Source: Marinomonas rhizomae | Lineage (GTDB): Bacteria > Pseudomonadota > Gammaproteobacteria > Pseudomonadales > Marinomonadaceae | DNA: 64,000 nt | Direction: 5' to 3' | NCBI RefSeq assembly: GCF_003315485.1 | Contig: NZ_QNSE01000013.1 | Location: 1 to 64,000 of the forward strand | Shown: in pieces, positions 36,278 to 45,763 of the stretch | Layout of the letters: every line of letters starts with the position of its first letter | How positions within the stretch are numbered: position 1 is the stretch's first letter | Translations under genes and position numbers: made by a program | The notes under the pieces: model-generated | Told to the model about the DNA's origin: nothing | What the model saw: only the letters and a program-made list of their open reading frames with translations | Database searches by the model: none

Positions 36278-37558
36278 ATGGTCTTTAAAGCTATGAGACG
36301 ATATCGCTTAGTAAACAAACGATCATGGATGCCAATGATTCCTTCTATTTTATATTTTTCACCCTTACTAGCATCATGGAAGACGCAATTCCATACAGCC
36401 TTATGTATGTATGGACAAACCGTCGAATGGAAGGCGATACAAAGTATCGATCAGTCACCTACTTTTGCCATAGTATTACTTGCAGAAAAGGACATAAAGG
36501 CGTCGGATTGGCCTCTTTTAGCATCTAGAAGAACCATCGTTATAGTTGATGAGTGGAGTTTAGATAATAGTGTTAAATGGATACAAAAAGGTGCAATAAA
36601 CTGCTTCGCCCGTGACGACGAGCACCTTACCGCCTGGCTGATATCTGAGATTTCAGGCTTAACAGTAAACCGTTCCCATCAAGCTGAAGATGATATGTTA
36701 CAAATCATCATAGATGCGATTCCCGCCCCCCTATTTTTCAAAGATCACCTACACATATACCGAGGCTGTAATACCGCATTTTGTCAATTTCTAGAACTTT
36801 CTCGAGAAGAAATTATCGGACACTCTGTCTATGATATCGCTCCAAAGCCCCTTGCAGACACATATTATAAAGCCGATTGCCAATTATTAGCCGAAGGTGG
36901 TACGCAACGCTATGAAGCAGAAGTACAGCTTGGCGATGGGTCTATTCATGAAATAGAATTCAATAAAGCCGTTTTCACCAATTCAAACGGGCAAGCCATA
37001 GGGCAAGTTGGGGTCATGTTAGACGTTACCGAACGTAACCAACTTATTAGTCAATTAGATAAAGCCACCCGCACGGATCCGTTAACTGGCACGTCAAATC
37101 GTCGAGAATTCAATCTCATTATTCAAGATGAGTTCGAGAAGCGAAAACATTCAGAGCAAAGGCTCAGTTTAATGACTCTAGATGTGGATTTTTTTAAAAA
37201 AATCAACGACAAGTTTGGCCACGGTGGAGGCGATCAAGCACTGCAACTCATTGCTAAATGGCTTCAAAGCCAACTACGATCTAGTGACAGCCTGTTCCGT
37301 GTTGGCGGTGAAGAATTCTATATATTGATGCGAGATACAAACATACAAAATGCCTTCGAGATGGCTGAGCGCCTATGTAAAGGCATGGCGACTCATATCT
37401 TTTCTATCGACCAGAAACCTGTACATATCACGCTGTCAGCAGGCGTGATTGAACTGGATCCAACAACAGAACTAGAAAGCATCCTCGATATGGTAGATAA
37501 AGCATTATACGAGGCAAAATCAGATGGGCGAAATTGTGTTCGCCCAGTGTACCTGTAA
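36278..37558 (+). CDS. PAS-GGDEF diguanylate cyclase
   Basis: The 426-aa soluble protein has an N-terminal region of about 130 residues that resembles a degenerate receiver-like fold (FAIVLLAEKD, IVIVDEWSLDNS). A PAS domain (about 145-250: IIDAIPAPLFFKDHLHIYRG, ending VGVMLDVTERNQL) and a GGDEF domain (about 262-422: DPLTGTSNRREF, DVDFFKKINDKFGHGGGD, active site RVGGEEF) follow. It should synthesise cyclic di-GMP in response to a cytoplasmic signal or bound cofactor. Transcribed alone. The exact start is uncertain, as several Met codons lie in the first 20 residues. Confidence 0.88.
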   Translation: MVFKAMRRYRLVNKRSWMPMIPSILYFSPLLASWKTQFHTALCMYGQTVEWKAIQSIDQSPTFAIVLLAEKDIKASDWPLLASRRTIVIVDEWSLDNSVKWIQKGAINCFARDDEHLTAWLISEISGLTVNRSHQAEDDMLQIIIDAIPAPLFFKDHLHIYRGCNTAFCQFLELSREEIIGHSVYDIAPKPLADTYYKADCQLLAEGGTQRYEAEVQLGDGSIHEIEFNKAVFTNSNGQAIGQVGVMLDVTERNQLISQLDKATRTDPLTGTSNRREFNLIIQDEFEKRKHSEQRLSLMTLDVDFFKKINDKFGHGGGDQALQLIAKWLQSQLRSSDSLFRVGGEEFYILMRDTNIQNAFEMAERLCKGMATHIFSIDQKPVHITLSAGVIELDPTTELESILDMVDKALYEAKSDGRNCVRPVYL

Positions 37559-37672
37559 TTGAAAAATATGCACAAATAAAAACCTGAACAGGAACGATTT
37601 CCATTAACGTCTGTCTATAACAGAAGTAATTCATGAATACATCGAACTTTTCACTATAGATAGGAACCTGAA

Positions 37673-38719
37673 ATGAAACGTCCAACAATAAAAACGTCAC
37701 TCTTCACCTTGGCTGGTGCAACCTCAATTCTCGCTTTTAGCAGTGCATCTGTTCACGCTAGCGGTGAGGTTAATGTCTACTCCGCTCGCAGCGAAGCACT
37801 TATTGCCCCCTTGCTAGAAATCTATTCAAAAGAAAACAACGTCAAAGTAAACCTAATTACTGGCAGCGCCGATGCCCTATTAAGCCGCTTACAATCTGAA
37901 GGTGACGCCAGCCCAGCCGATGTGTTCATTACTGTGGATGCAGGTCGTTTGTACCGAGCAAAAGAAGCTGGCGTGCTGCAGCCGTTTACAACTAACAACC
38001 TAAATAAGGTTGTACCTGAACACCTAAAAGACCGCGACGGTTACTGGTACGGTTTATCTCAACGTGCTCGTGTGTTTTTTTATAATCCAGAAACGGTGTC
38101 CGCTGCCGACTTATCCACTTACGAAGATCTAGCGGATCCTAAATGGAAGGGTAAAGTCTGCATTCGTTCATCCAGTAATATTTACAACCAATCTTTGGTT
38201 GCTTCCATGATAGATGCGGACGGAGAGAAACAAACGTTAGAGTGGATTAAAGGCTTGGTTGCCAATTTTGCCCGTCCACCAGCGGGCGGCGACACAGATC
38301 AGATCAAAGCAGCAGCTGCAGGCGTTTGTGATATCGCGGTAGCAAACACCTATTACTTTGGCCGTTTAGGCTTAAGCAACAAAAAAGAAGATCGTGCTGT
38401 TTTTGACAAGCTAAAAATGTTCTGGCCTAACCAATCGACGAACGAACGTGGTGCTCACGTCAATGTCAGTGGCATTGGCATCACGGCATCATCTAAAAAC
38501 CTAGGCAATGCCAAACAATTAATCGATTTCTTAACGAATAAGCAAAGTCAAAAATGGTACGCGAATGTTAACAACGAATACCCTGTAATCGAAGGTGTTG
38601 CGCCACCTAAAAGCTTAGCGACATTCGGTGAGTTTAAAGGCGATCAGGTGTCTTTAAGTGTATTGGGTGAAAACAATCGTCAAGCAGTTAAATTAATGGA
38701 CCAAGGTGGTTGGAAATAA
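37673..38719 (+). CDS. Periplasmic Fe(III)-binding protein of an ABC importer (FbpA/FutA type)
   Basis: The 348-aa protein has a signal peptide (about 1-29, ending SASVHAS) and a transferrin-like binding fold: VNVYSARSEALIAPLLEIYS (about 33-52), SPADVFITVDAGRLYRAKEAG, and the tyrosine pair in ADGVCDIAVANTYYFG (about 216-231) that would ligate ferric iron. It hands iron to a membrane ABC transporter, but no permease or ATPase gene is adjacent, so partners must lie elsewhere. AGGAAC precedes the ATG. A strong terminator follows, confirming a single-gene unit. I saw no clear Fur box in the upstream 114 nt. Confidence 0.88.
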   Translation: MKRPTIKTSLFTLAGATSILAFSSASVHASGEVNVYSARSEALIAPLLEIYSKENNVKVNLITGSADALLSRLQSEGDASPADVFITVDAGRLYRAKEAGVLQPFTTNNLNKVVPEHLKDRDGYWYGLSQRARVFFYNPETVSAADLSTYEDLADPKWKGKVCIRSSSNIYNQSLVASMIDADGEKQTLEWIKGLVANFARPPAGGDTDQIKAAAAGVCDIAVANTYYFGRLGLSNKKEDRAVFDKLKMFWPNQSTNERGAHVNVSGIGITASSKNLGNAKQLIDFLTNKQSQKWYANVNNEYPVIEGVAPPKSLATFGEFKGDQVSLSVLGENNRQAVKLMDQGGWK

Positions 38720-38760
38720 GTCCTTTTTAATTAAAAAGTCCAAATCGTTTTTATAAATGC

Positions 38761-38800
38761 AAGAGCCTTTCAAATAGATGTTTGAAAGGCTCTTTTCTTT
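38761..38800 (+). terminator. Strong terminator after the iron-binding protein gene
   Basis: A perfect 14-bp stem, AAGAGCCTTTCAAA (38761-38774) with TTTGAAAGGCTCTT (38781-38794), has a 6-nt loop and then TTCTTT. A 60-codon frame that starts inside the hairpin is not a gene. From here to 39087 I see only AT-rich, non-coding sequence before the lipoprotein gene's ribosome site. Confidence 0.92.
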
Positions 38801-39100
38801 CTATAAAAACAACGAGATCTGCTCCAGATCACAAATACATGACCACTATTTCGTTCGCCATCAATGCTATCCCCTCTTATCACCTGAGTTAAAACCGGAT
38901 GGGCATTTTAATTCCTTTAAAGCCAAGCCTCGATATCATAAAGAAAACGAAAACAATTGAAGGCAAGCAATACGAAAATGGCGTCTCACGCCAGGCTTAA
39001 TACTGCAATATCTCTGGTCGCTTTTACTTCACACTGGATTTATGACGATTATTTGCTTTATTTAAAGTAGCCCTATTACTTTTTGCCAAGGAGAGATTCA

Positions 39101-40216
39101 ATGAAACACTCCATTCTACTGCCTGCTGCACTGCTATTATCGGCTTGCTCAACTAACTCTCAATTAAATGTTGTTGATGGTTTAACGCTTGTTGCAGCCA
39201 ACGATGGCATAGGAATGAACCCTTCTCGTTGGATGGTTTCGGGGCACCCAGTACAAACGACTTATGTATCACTGAATGGACAGCTTGCACTGAGAGCTGG
39301 ACAAGTGTGTATTGCCAGCCGTTTCCGTTCGCCTTTTACCAATAACTGTCAAAGTTTGGATTTGAACGAGGAGAATAAAGAAGATAGGGAAATTGCGTTT
39401 TACAGCGAATATTACCAACCCGAAGGAAAGAACAGCGAAAAGACTCTTAAAAATTTGCTAGATACAGTTTACGAAGCACGCGAAGCCCAAATTGACTACG
39501 TGAACAAAAGCGCTACTTATTACGCTTGTGTTACACAAAAAGAAGTAGAGATATCGAAAAATAAAGAGTTTGAAGAAGCAGATACCGCCTTAGCCGAAAT
39601 AAAGAAACAACTACCGGACATATGTACTGATGAACGAAGTAACCGAGAACAAGCCTTAAGCAAGCTAAAAATTAAGCAATTGGCCGAGCGAAAACAGATT
39701 ATGGAACCGAATCGTCTTGTTTATAACTGGGCAGAATCACTGAAGTTTGAGGGCGGTGCGGTGGTTCTAGAGCAATCTAAAAATGCAGCTTCAGGCCGTT
39801 ATAGTAAAGAAGCCAGTGGTTACACAGTCGTTGATGGCATTCGTATTGAGCGTGTTCAGATCAGTTGTGATGGCATAAAAGCACTCATCACAAAGCATAA
39901 TGATTATGATCGCCTTAAAATAGTCACCATGACTCTAAGCGCGGATGAACTTTACTATGATGCTCGAGAAGATAAAACAACCGCCTTTAATGCTAATCTA
40001 ACCTTCTCGCCTAGCGAGTTAAAAACACTTAAAAATATCTTTGAATCCGATGTTGAAGCAAACATCAATGCGGCACTTGCCAGCTCTTCAAATATTGCCT
40101 CAAGCGGATACTTAAAGTTAGCAAACCAGATGGACCAGACGGACCAATCTTCCAATACAGGACTGACTTACTATGCCGTACTGACTGACCTTAAGTCATT
40201 TCAGTGTCCCGAATAG
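39101..40216 (+). CDS. Uncharacterised lipoprotein
   Basis: With ATG at 39101 (AAGGAGA site 7 nt before) the 371-aa product has a lipoprotein signal (MKHSILLPAALLLSAC, lipobox LSAC). I do not recognise the mature protein. It contains charged helical stretches around residues 95-125 and 150-205 (EADTALAEIKKQLPDICTDE), several cysteines and a C-terminal half with alternating strands. Its envelope location is all the sequence supports. It stands alone between the iron-binding protein and ilvY. Confidence 0.72.
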   Translation: MKHSILLPAALLLSACSTNSQLNVVDGLTLVAANDGIGMNPSRWMVSGHPVQTTYVSLNGQLALRAGQVCIASRFRSPFTNNCQSLDLNEENKEDREIAFYSEYYQPEGKNSEKTLKNLLDTVYEAREAQIDYVNKSATYYACVTQKEVEISKNKEFEEADTALAEIKKQLPDICTDERSNREQALSKLKIKQLAERKQIMEPNRLVYNWAESLKFEGGAVVLEQSKNAASGRYSKEASGYTVVDGIRIERVQISCDGIKALITKHNDYDRLKIVTMTLSADELYYDAREDKTTAFNANLTFSPSELKTLKNIFESDVEANINAALASSSNIASSGYLKLANQMDQTDQSSNTGLTYYAVLTDLKSFQCPE

Positions 40217-40250
40217 TGGCCGTTATACAAAATACAATATTGTTATCATT

Positions 40251-40277
40251 CTGCACCGACTTATCTGCACCGACTTA
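40251..40277. repeat. 13-bp tandem direct repeat after the lipoprotein gene
   Basis: CTGCACCGACTTA occurs at 40251-40263 and again at 40265-40277, one T apart. It lies between the convergent ends of the lipoprotein gene and ilvY. Probably a recent slip duplication; no function is indicated. Confidence 0.6.
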
Positions 40278-40310
40278 GAGGATGCTACTGGTTGCTCTTC
40301 ATTCCTTTGG

Positions 40311-41189
40311 TTACATCAGCGACCAAAATGCTTCCACCAGCGGATTCTTCAAGCTTTTCTTTAGAGCAAACAAGCCAATATCGTAAGGCTCCAATTCAGG
40401 TTGTACATCTAGCACCTTAATTCGATCCACCAATGGGCTGTTATCCAAGACGATTTTCGGCACCACCCCGATACCAAACCCTAAACTCACCATGCTCACG
40501 ATCGCTTCGTTACCTGTTACTTGTGCATAAATCAGCGGCGCAATGTCGTGCTGACGAAACCATTCATCGACACGCGTTCGAGACACACCACTTTCCGAAA
40601 GAATCATAGGGATATTCGCCCATTCTTCTGGTGTCGTTGGCGTATTTGTTGGCACATTGGGTACTTGCTGCTCAAGGGGAGCAATAAATAACAAAGGTGA
40701 AATAGCAATTGGTTTAAAAGCTAAGCCACGAGGTAAATTAGTTGGACGTGCAGCAATGGTAATGTCTTCCTTGCCATCTAAAATATGCGCAATGGCGTGC
40801 TCTGGGTCGCCTGTCCGCAGCTTAATTTCAATGGCTGGATAAGCGATACGAAAACGGCGCAGCAATTCATACAAAAAACTGTAGCTTGCTGTCACCGAAC
40901 CATAAAGACTAATCTCACCGCTAAGCTGATCCGAGTTGTCCGTTAATTCATGACGAATCAAGTTCCATTGCCGGCTGGTATCACGAGCATACTTGAGAAA
41001 CTTTTGTCCTTCTTGGGTCAATACCACAGTACGATTATCTCGGTTGAATAGCGCCACTCCTAGCTCATCTTCTAAATGACGAATATTACGCGACATTGCT
41101 GAAATGCTGATATGACACTCGTCGCTAGCGCGTCCGAAATTCAGTGTTTCAGCCAAGGCAAGGAACTGCTTAATCGATTTAATATTCAT
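40311..41189 (-). CDS. ilvY: LysR-family activator of ilvC, IlvY
   Basis: The 292-aa LysR protein has the helix-turn-helix at about 1-60 (MNIKSIKQFLALAETLNFGR, then ISISAMSRNIRHLEDELG) and an effector domain. Its N-terminus and its divergent placement next to ilvC match IlvY of enterobacteria, which activates ilvC when acetolactate or acetohydroxybutyrate accumulates. The name therefore rests on both family and context. Confidence 0.9.
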   Translation of the reverse strand: MNIKSIKQFLALAETLNFGRASDECHISISAMSRNIRHLEDELGVALFNRDNRTVVLTQEGQKFLKYARDTSRQWNLIRHELTDNSDQLSGEISLYGSVTASYSFLYELLRRFRIAYPAIEIKLRTGDPEHAIAHILDGKEDITIAARPTNLPRGLAFKPIAISPLLFIAPLEQQVPNVPTNTPTTPEEWANIPMILSESGVSRTRVDEWFRQHDIAPLIYAQVTGNEAIVSMVSLGFGIGVVPKIVLDNSPLVDRIKVLDVQPELEPYDIGLFALKKSLKNPLVEAFWSLM

Positions 41190-41414
41190 AAAACAACTTC
41201 ATCCGACGATTATTCGTTCATCATAAATCATGTTTGCAAAAAATGGGACACTGTATTGCGAATATATCAATTTACGAAAAGGTTTCATTACGATAGATTA
41301 GCCTTACTCGCAGAACGTCATGAAAAATATTGCTTGGCGACTGTGTAACCCATTTTTAATATCGGCGTGTTTTTATCGCTGAGACATTAATCAAATCTAT
41401 AGGATGTGTATAAC
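41190..41414. promoter_or_regulatory. ilvY-ilvC divergent control region
   Basis: This 225-nt gap separates the divergent ilvY and ilvC starts, where IlvY is expected to bind. TTGCAAA- and TTGCGAA-containing AT-rich segments lie at about 41232 and 41257 and fit the loose T-N11-A LysR pattern. Exact operator edges cannot be set by eye. A plus-strand frame of 78 codons here overlaps ilvY and is not credible. Confidence 0.5.
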
Positions 41415-42887
41415 ATGGCTAACTACTTCAATACTTTGCCGCTACGCGAGCAACTAGCTCAATTAGCAAAATGTCGCTTCATGGACAGCTCTGAATTTGC
41501 AGACGGCGTAGAAGCGCTTAAAGGCAAAAAAATGGTTGTAATTGGTTGTGGTGCACAAGGTCTTAACCAAGGCTTAAACCTACGCGATTCTGGTCTAGAT
41601 GTTTCTTACGCTTTGCGTCCAGAAGCGATTGCACAAAAACGTCAGTCTTGGAAAAACGCCACTGAAAACGGTTTTGTTGTTGGCACTTACGAAGATTTGA
41701 TCCCGACAGCTGATGTTGTATTAAACCTAACCCCTGATAAGCAACACACTCCAGTTGTTAAAGCAGTTATGCCTCTTATGAAGCAAGGCGCTTGCCTATC
41801 TTACTCTCACGGTTTCAACATCGTAGAAGAAGGCATGCAAATCCGTGAAGACTTAACAGTAATCATGGTTGCACCTAAGTGCCCAGGTTCTGAAGTTCGC
41901 GCTGAATACGTTCGTGGTTTTGGTGTTCCAACACTGATCGCAGTTCACGAAGACAACGATCCTCAAGGCGAAGGTCTTGCACTAGCGAAAGCTTACGCAG
42001 TTGGTACTGGCGGTCACAAAGCAGGCGTTTTGATGTCTTCTTTCATCGCAGAAGTAAAATCTGACCTTATGGGTGAGCAAACTATCCTTTGTGGTATGCT
42101 GCAAACTGGTTCAATCCTTTGCTTCGACAAAATGGTTGAAGAAGGTATCGACGCTGGCTACGCATCTCGTTTGATCCAGTTCGGTTGGGAAACCATCACG
42201 GAAGCATTGAAATACGGCGGCGTGACCAACATGCTAGATCGTCTTTCTAACCCAGCTAAGATCAAAGCATTTGATCTTTCTGAAGAGCTTAAAGTTATCA
42301 TGCGTCCTTTGTACAACAAGCACCAAGATGACATCATCAACGGCACTTTCTCTCGCGTAATGATGGAAGACTGGGCGAACGATGATAAAAACCTTCTTCA
42401 ATGGCGTGCAGACACAGCGGAAACTAACTTCGAGAAAACACCAGCTGGCGATGTAGAAATTTCTGAACAAGAATTCTTCGACAACGGCATCTTGATGGTT
42501 GCTATGGTAAAAGCCGGTGTTGAGCTTGCTTTCGAAACAATGACAGCCGCTGGCATCATTGCTGAGTCTGCTTACTACGAGTCTCTACACGAAACGCCAC
42601 TAATCGCGAACACTATAGCTCGTAAGAAATTGTACGAAATGAACGCGACTATCTCTGATACAGCAGAGTACGGTTGTTACCTATACAACCACGCTTGCCT
42701 ACCATTGCTAGGCGACTTCATGAAAGACATCAAAACTGACGTGATCGGTAAAGGTCTTGCTACTGACGATAACGGCGTAGACAACGCTCGCCTAATCGAA
42801 GTAAACGCAGCGCTTCGCTCTCACCCAGTTGAAGCAATCGGTACAGTATTACGTGGCCACATGGCGGACATGAAAAAAATCGTTTAA
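41415..42887 (+). CDS. ilvC: Ketol-acid reductoisomerase, class II
   Basis: ATG at 41415 gives a 490-aa protein whose first residues [20 protein letters not shown] align with E. coli IlvC; a Met three codons earlier is less likely. It is the long, class II form with the NADPH-binding [18 protein letters not shown] (about 46-63), then two helical knotted domains ([29 protein letters not shown]). It converts 2-acetolactate and 2-aceto-2-hydroxybutyrate to dihydroxy acids in isoleucine/valine synthesis. Codon use is strongly biased, as for a highly expressed gene. It is followed by a clear terminator. Confidence 0.95.
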   Translation: MANYFNTLPLREQLAQLAKCRFMDSSEFADGVEALKGKKMVVIGCGAQGLNQGLNLRDSGLDVSYALRPEAIAQKRQSWKNATENGFVVGTYEDLIPTADVVLNLTPDKQHTPVVKAVMPLMKQGACLSYSHGFNIVEEGMQIREDLTVIMVAPKCPGSEVRAEYVRGFGVPTLIAVHEDNDPQGEGLALAKAYAVGTGGHKAGVLMSSFIAEVKSDLMGEQTILCGMLQTGSILCFDKMVEEGIDAGYASRLIQFGWETITEALKYGGVTNMLDRLSNPAKIKAFDLSEELKVIMRPLYNKHQDDIINGTFSRVMMEDWANDDKNLLQWRADTAETNFEKTPAGDVEISEQEFFDNGILMVAMVKAGVELAFETMTAAGIIAESAYYESLHETPLIANTIARKKLYEMNATISDTAEYGCYLYNHACLPLLGDFMKDIKTDVIGKGLATDDNGVDNARLIEVNAALRSHPVEAIGTVLRGHMADMKKIV

Positions 42888-42960
42888 TACGATTATTGCG
42901 CTCGCCAATACTGTGTTAAACAGAGATTGGCATCGCTCATAACCTCGTAATTTACCTATA

Positions 42961-43000
42961 AAAAAGCCGAGCTTTTCATCACTGAAGACTCGGTTTTTTT
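42961..43000 (+). terminator. Terminator after ilvC
   Basis: AAAAAGCCGAG (42961-42971) pairs with CTCGGTTTTTTT (42989-43000), with extra pairing TTTTCA/TGAAGA inside. It lies 74 nt after the ilvC stop. Confidence 0.88.
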
Positions 43001-43042
43001 GTCGCTTCATTTTGTATTTTTGGTTTAGAAAAGGAATCTCTC

Positions 43043-44527
43043 ATGGGTATTGCCATCCACTTAGACGACCTCAGCGTTAACTTCGACGATCGTTTTCAGC
43101 TAAACAACCTCAACTGGTCGATTGAAGCAAATCAGCATTGGGTCGTTACTGGCACCAATGGCTCAGGTAAATCCGCCTTAGCGGCTGTGTTGGCTGGAGT
43201 GGGTAAGATAGAACAAGGCAGTTTATCAGGCTTACCAAGTAACGTTGGCCTGGTGTCCTTTGAGGCTCAAGCCGAGTTGATCGCCAAAGAGCTGAAAAAA
43301 GACGACGCCGATATTATGGACGTTATCTCCCTTGGCACACCCGTCCATGAAATGATTTTTGACCAATGCCTAGATCCTGAACTGGCACAAGAATTGGTCG
43401 AAAAATTTGGTTTAACGCCCCTATTAGATCGTGCTTTTCGTAAATTATCGACCGGCGAAACCCGCAAAGTCATGCTCGTTCGTGCCCTATCTAGCAGGCC
43501 GGACTTACTCATCCTAGATGAACCTTTTGATGGCTTAGACGCTGCCACATTGACCATGTTGCAAGAACATCTTGAGAAGATCGCCAATACGGTTCCTATG
43601 GTAATAGTGCTCAATCGTTTTGATGAAATGCCTGATTTTATTACCCATGTCGCCTACATGGATAAGGTCGCACTCGAGTCAAAAGAAGCACACCAAAAAC
43701 GCTCAGAAAAGAAAGTGAGCGGGTCAGGAAAACTAGCACTGACAGTAGATAAAAACAACGAACAAGCCTTTCATGAGCTTTATCAACTGCTGCACCTGAA
43801 AACCACCGATCTTAGTGTGCCAGAGGCAGACCCAAGCACTAAACTACCTGACCTAGACCCTAGCCAACCATTGGTGAAATTAAAACAAGCTAGCATCAAA
43901 TACGGCGACACTGTCATTGTCGACAAGCTCGATTGGACCATTGAACAAGGTCAACACTGGCAACTCAGCGGCCCCAACGGCAGCGGTAAAACCTGTGTAT
44001 TGTCCTTGATTACCGGCGATCACCCACAATGCTACACCAACGACATTTTTGTCTTTGGGTTCCAACGCGGAAATGGCGAAAGCATCTGGCAAATCAAACA
44101 ATTTATCGGCTATGTCTCCACCGCATTGCAATGGGAGTATCGTGTTAGCACCAGCTGTAAAAATGTGATCATTTCCGGCTTCTACGACAGCATCGGCATG
44201 TACAACAAATCCACCGATAACCAGAAGCAAATCGCCGATCAATGGCTTGAATTACTTGGCATGAAAGACCGCGCCGACCAGCCATTCAACAAGCTGTCCT
44301 ACGGCGACCAACGTTTATTACTCATCGCCCGCGCCATGGTCAAACACCCACCACTCTTGATCCTAGACGAGCCTTGCCTCGGCCTAGACGACATGAACCG
44401 CCAGCTAGTTTTGGCCTTGATAGAAAAAATCTGCGAAGGCAAAGAAACAACGGTACTCTACGTCAACCACCACATGGAAGACCAGATCAAAGGGATAGAG
44501 AACTACTTGGGATTGAAGAAGAGCTAA
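43043..44527 (+). CDS. modF: Double ABC ATPase ModF (PhrA)
   Basis: The 494-aa cytoplasmic protein has two ABC ATPase domains: Walker A GTNGSGKSALA (about 37) with KLSTGETRKVML and LLILDEPFDGLD, then Walker A GPNGSGKTCVL (about 312) with KLSYGDQRLLLIARAMVKHP and ILDEPCLGLDD. It closely follows E. coli ModF, including DHPQCYTNDIFVFGF in the second domain. ModF was named from its place in the modulator region of molybdate genes and its function is still unclear; no mod genes are present here. An AAGGAATC site precedes ATG. Transcribed alone. Confidence 0.9.
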   Translation: MGIAIHLDDLSVNFDDRFQLNNLNWSIEANQHWVVTGTNGSGKSALAAVLAGVGKIEQGSLSGLPSNVGLVSFEAQAELIAKELKKDDADIMDVISLGTPVHEMIFDQCLDPELAQELVEKFGLTPLLDRAFRKLSTGETRKVMLVRALSSRPDLLILDEPFDGLDAATLTMLQEHLEKIANTVPMVIVLNRFDEMPDFITHVAYMDKVALESKEAHQKRSEKKVSGSGKLALTVDKNNEQAFHELYQLLHLKTTDLSVPEADPSTKLPDLDPSQPLVKLKQASIKYGDTVIVDKLDWTIEQGQHWQLSGPNGSGKTCVLSLITGDHPQCYTNDIFVFGFQRGNGESIWQIKQFIGYVSTALQWEYRVSTSCKNVIISGFYDSIGMYNKSTDNQKQIADQWLELLGMKDRADQPFNKLSYGDQRLLLIARAMVKHPPLLILDEPCLGLDDMNRQLVLALIEKICEGKETTVLYVNHHMEDQIKGIENYLGLKKS

Positions 44528-44561
44528 AATTTAGCTGGCTCCCTGCCTTAGAAAGAAAACC

Positions 44562-44613
44562 GTGTGACGCTTCATACTCGAAACTGCCGCCTACCTCACA
44601 TGAAGCGTCACAC
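44562..44613. repeat. Perfect 14-bp inverted repeat after modF
   Basis: GTGTGACGCTTCAT (44562-44575) and ATGAAGCGTCACAC (44600-44613) are exact inverse copies around a 24-nt loop. They are flanked by AAAAC and TTGTTTT, so the structure could end transcription from both modF and the convergent unknown gene. The long loop is unusual for a plain terminator. Confidence 0.7.
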
Positions 44614-44631
44614 TTGTTTTCAATACAAAGT

Positions 44632-45492
44632 TTATTCTTGATAATGTGGGAGCGCATTAGAGATGTAGAGTTTTTTAATTTGATCTAATTGTAAATGAGG
44701 TTTAGCGGTAATTATTATTTTCGTATGCATGTCTAACGCAGTTGAATATACGTTATGAGGGAGTTCTAATACAGGATCACTGATTTTCCCATTCACAATA
44801 CCTTCAATATCCTTAATTTTTAATTTGCAAAGGCCTGTAGATACATCTAAACCTGTAATTTGCTCGCAAACATAGTCTTGAATATCACCTACTGTTAGCT
44901 CTTTTTTCGAACGAATTGCATCGGCATCAGCCTCTGTGGTTATGAGCCCACCTTCAAATTGCTGGAGTGATTTACAATCTGGTCCGACAGGAGCTACAAG
45001 CGACTTCAAAGGTCCACGGTTATCAAGTGCCACTCTAGCCAGAATATCAATAAGAGCCTTTTGATTATCAATAGCTCCCTGAGCTAATATTTGATTAACT
45101 TCTGGATTTTCTTTTGATGCCTTCATTATTTCATCCGCTACTTTTTTAGCATCACCTCTACCAGTTGCATCATCATGAATAAAACCAACCATCTTAGAGA
45201 TAAGCCACTTATAAACGTCCATATTCTGGGATAAAAATAAATCTGAATGAGCACCTACAGTGCTTAAAAGAACTCCTATTTCATAACACCCAGAGCCACT
45301 CTCAGATGCTTCAACTCTCACTACTGGCTGAGCCCTAGGTTGCAAAAGTTCCCCAGTAAATAAAAGATGTGCAACTGATGAATATAACTTCCCTACACCT
45401 TTGAGCGACTCCCCAAAGCGAATAGCGTCAATGACATGTCGATCTGTCTGTCCTCCTTCGTATTTAAGAATCAACTTGTCATCACTTTTCAT
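44632..45492 (-). CDS. Unrecognised cytoplasmic protein (possibly DUF7946-like)
   Basis: I do not recognise a function. The 286-aa product opens with LILKYEGGQTDRHVIDAIRFGESLKGVGKL. That YxGG...H...D...SL pattern recalls an N-terminal domain seen in several bacterial proteins of unknown role (DUF7946 from memory, uncertain). No signal peptide or TM helix is evident. Residues about 90-160 are helical and the C-terminus (LDMHTKIIITAKPHLQLDQIKKLYI) is strand-like. It stands alone between modF and aphA; the 271 nt upstream to aphA show no gene. Such isolated genes are often accessory. Confidence 0.65.
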   Translation of the reverse strand: MKSDDKLILKYEGGQTDRHVIDAIRFGESLKGVGKLYSSVAHLLFTGELLQPRAQPVVRVEASESGSGCYEIGVLLSTVGAHSDLFLSQNMDVYKWLISKMVGFIHDDATGRGDAKKVADEIMKASKENPEVNQILAQGAIDNQKALIDILARVALDNRGPLKSLVAPVGPDCKSLQQFEGGLITTEADADAIRSKKELTVGDIQDYVCEQITGLDVSTGLCKLKIKDIEGIVNGKISDPVLELPHNVYSTALDMHTKIIITAKPHLQLDQIKKLYISNALPHYQE

Positions 45493-45763
45493 ATGATGCT
45501 CCTATTTAGGCCATGAATGAGTATATTAATTTTTAATCTATCAGCTTAACAATATCACTCTTTTATGAAATCAGAATTAGTTTGACCATCTAATCATGGG
45601 TGTTAGTTAAGATTGCTTATTCAATAAAGCGCCCCGCGCTACCTAATATATCGACTACTTTTTCTCAAAGCACACATTTATTAAATTTGAAGATCCAGTT
45701 TAAGCCAAAACAAGATGATAGAAAGTCGTATTTATTAGCGATAAGATACGCAAGTTATTAACT

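Noticed and set aside
38778-38960. 60-codon plus-strand open frame
   Set aside because: It starts inside a perfect 14-bp terminator hairpin and has no ribosome site or recognisable product.
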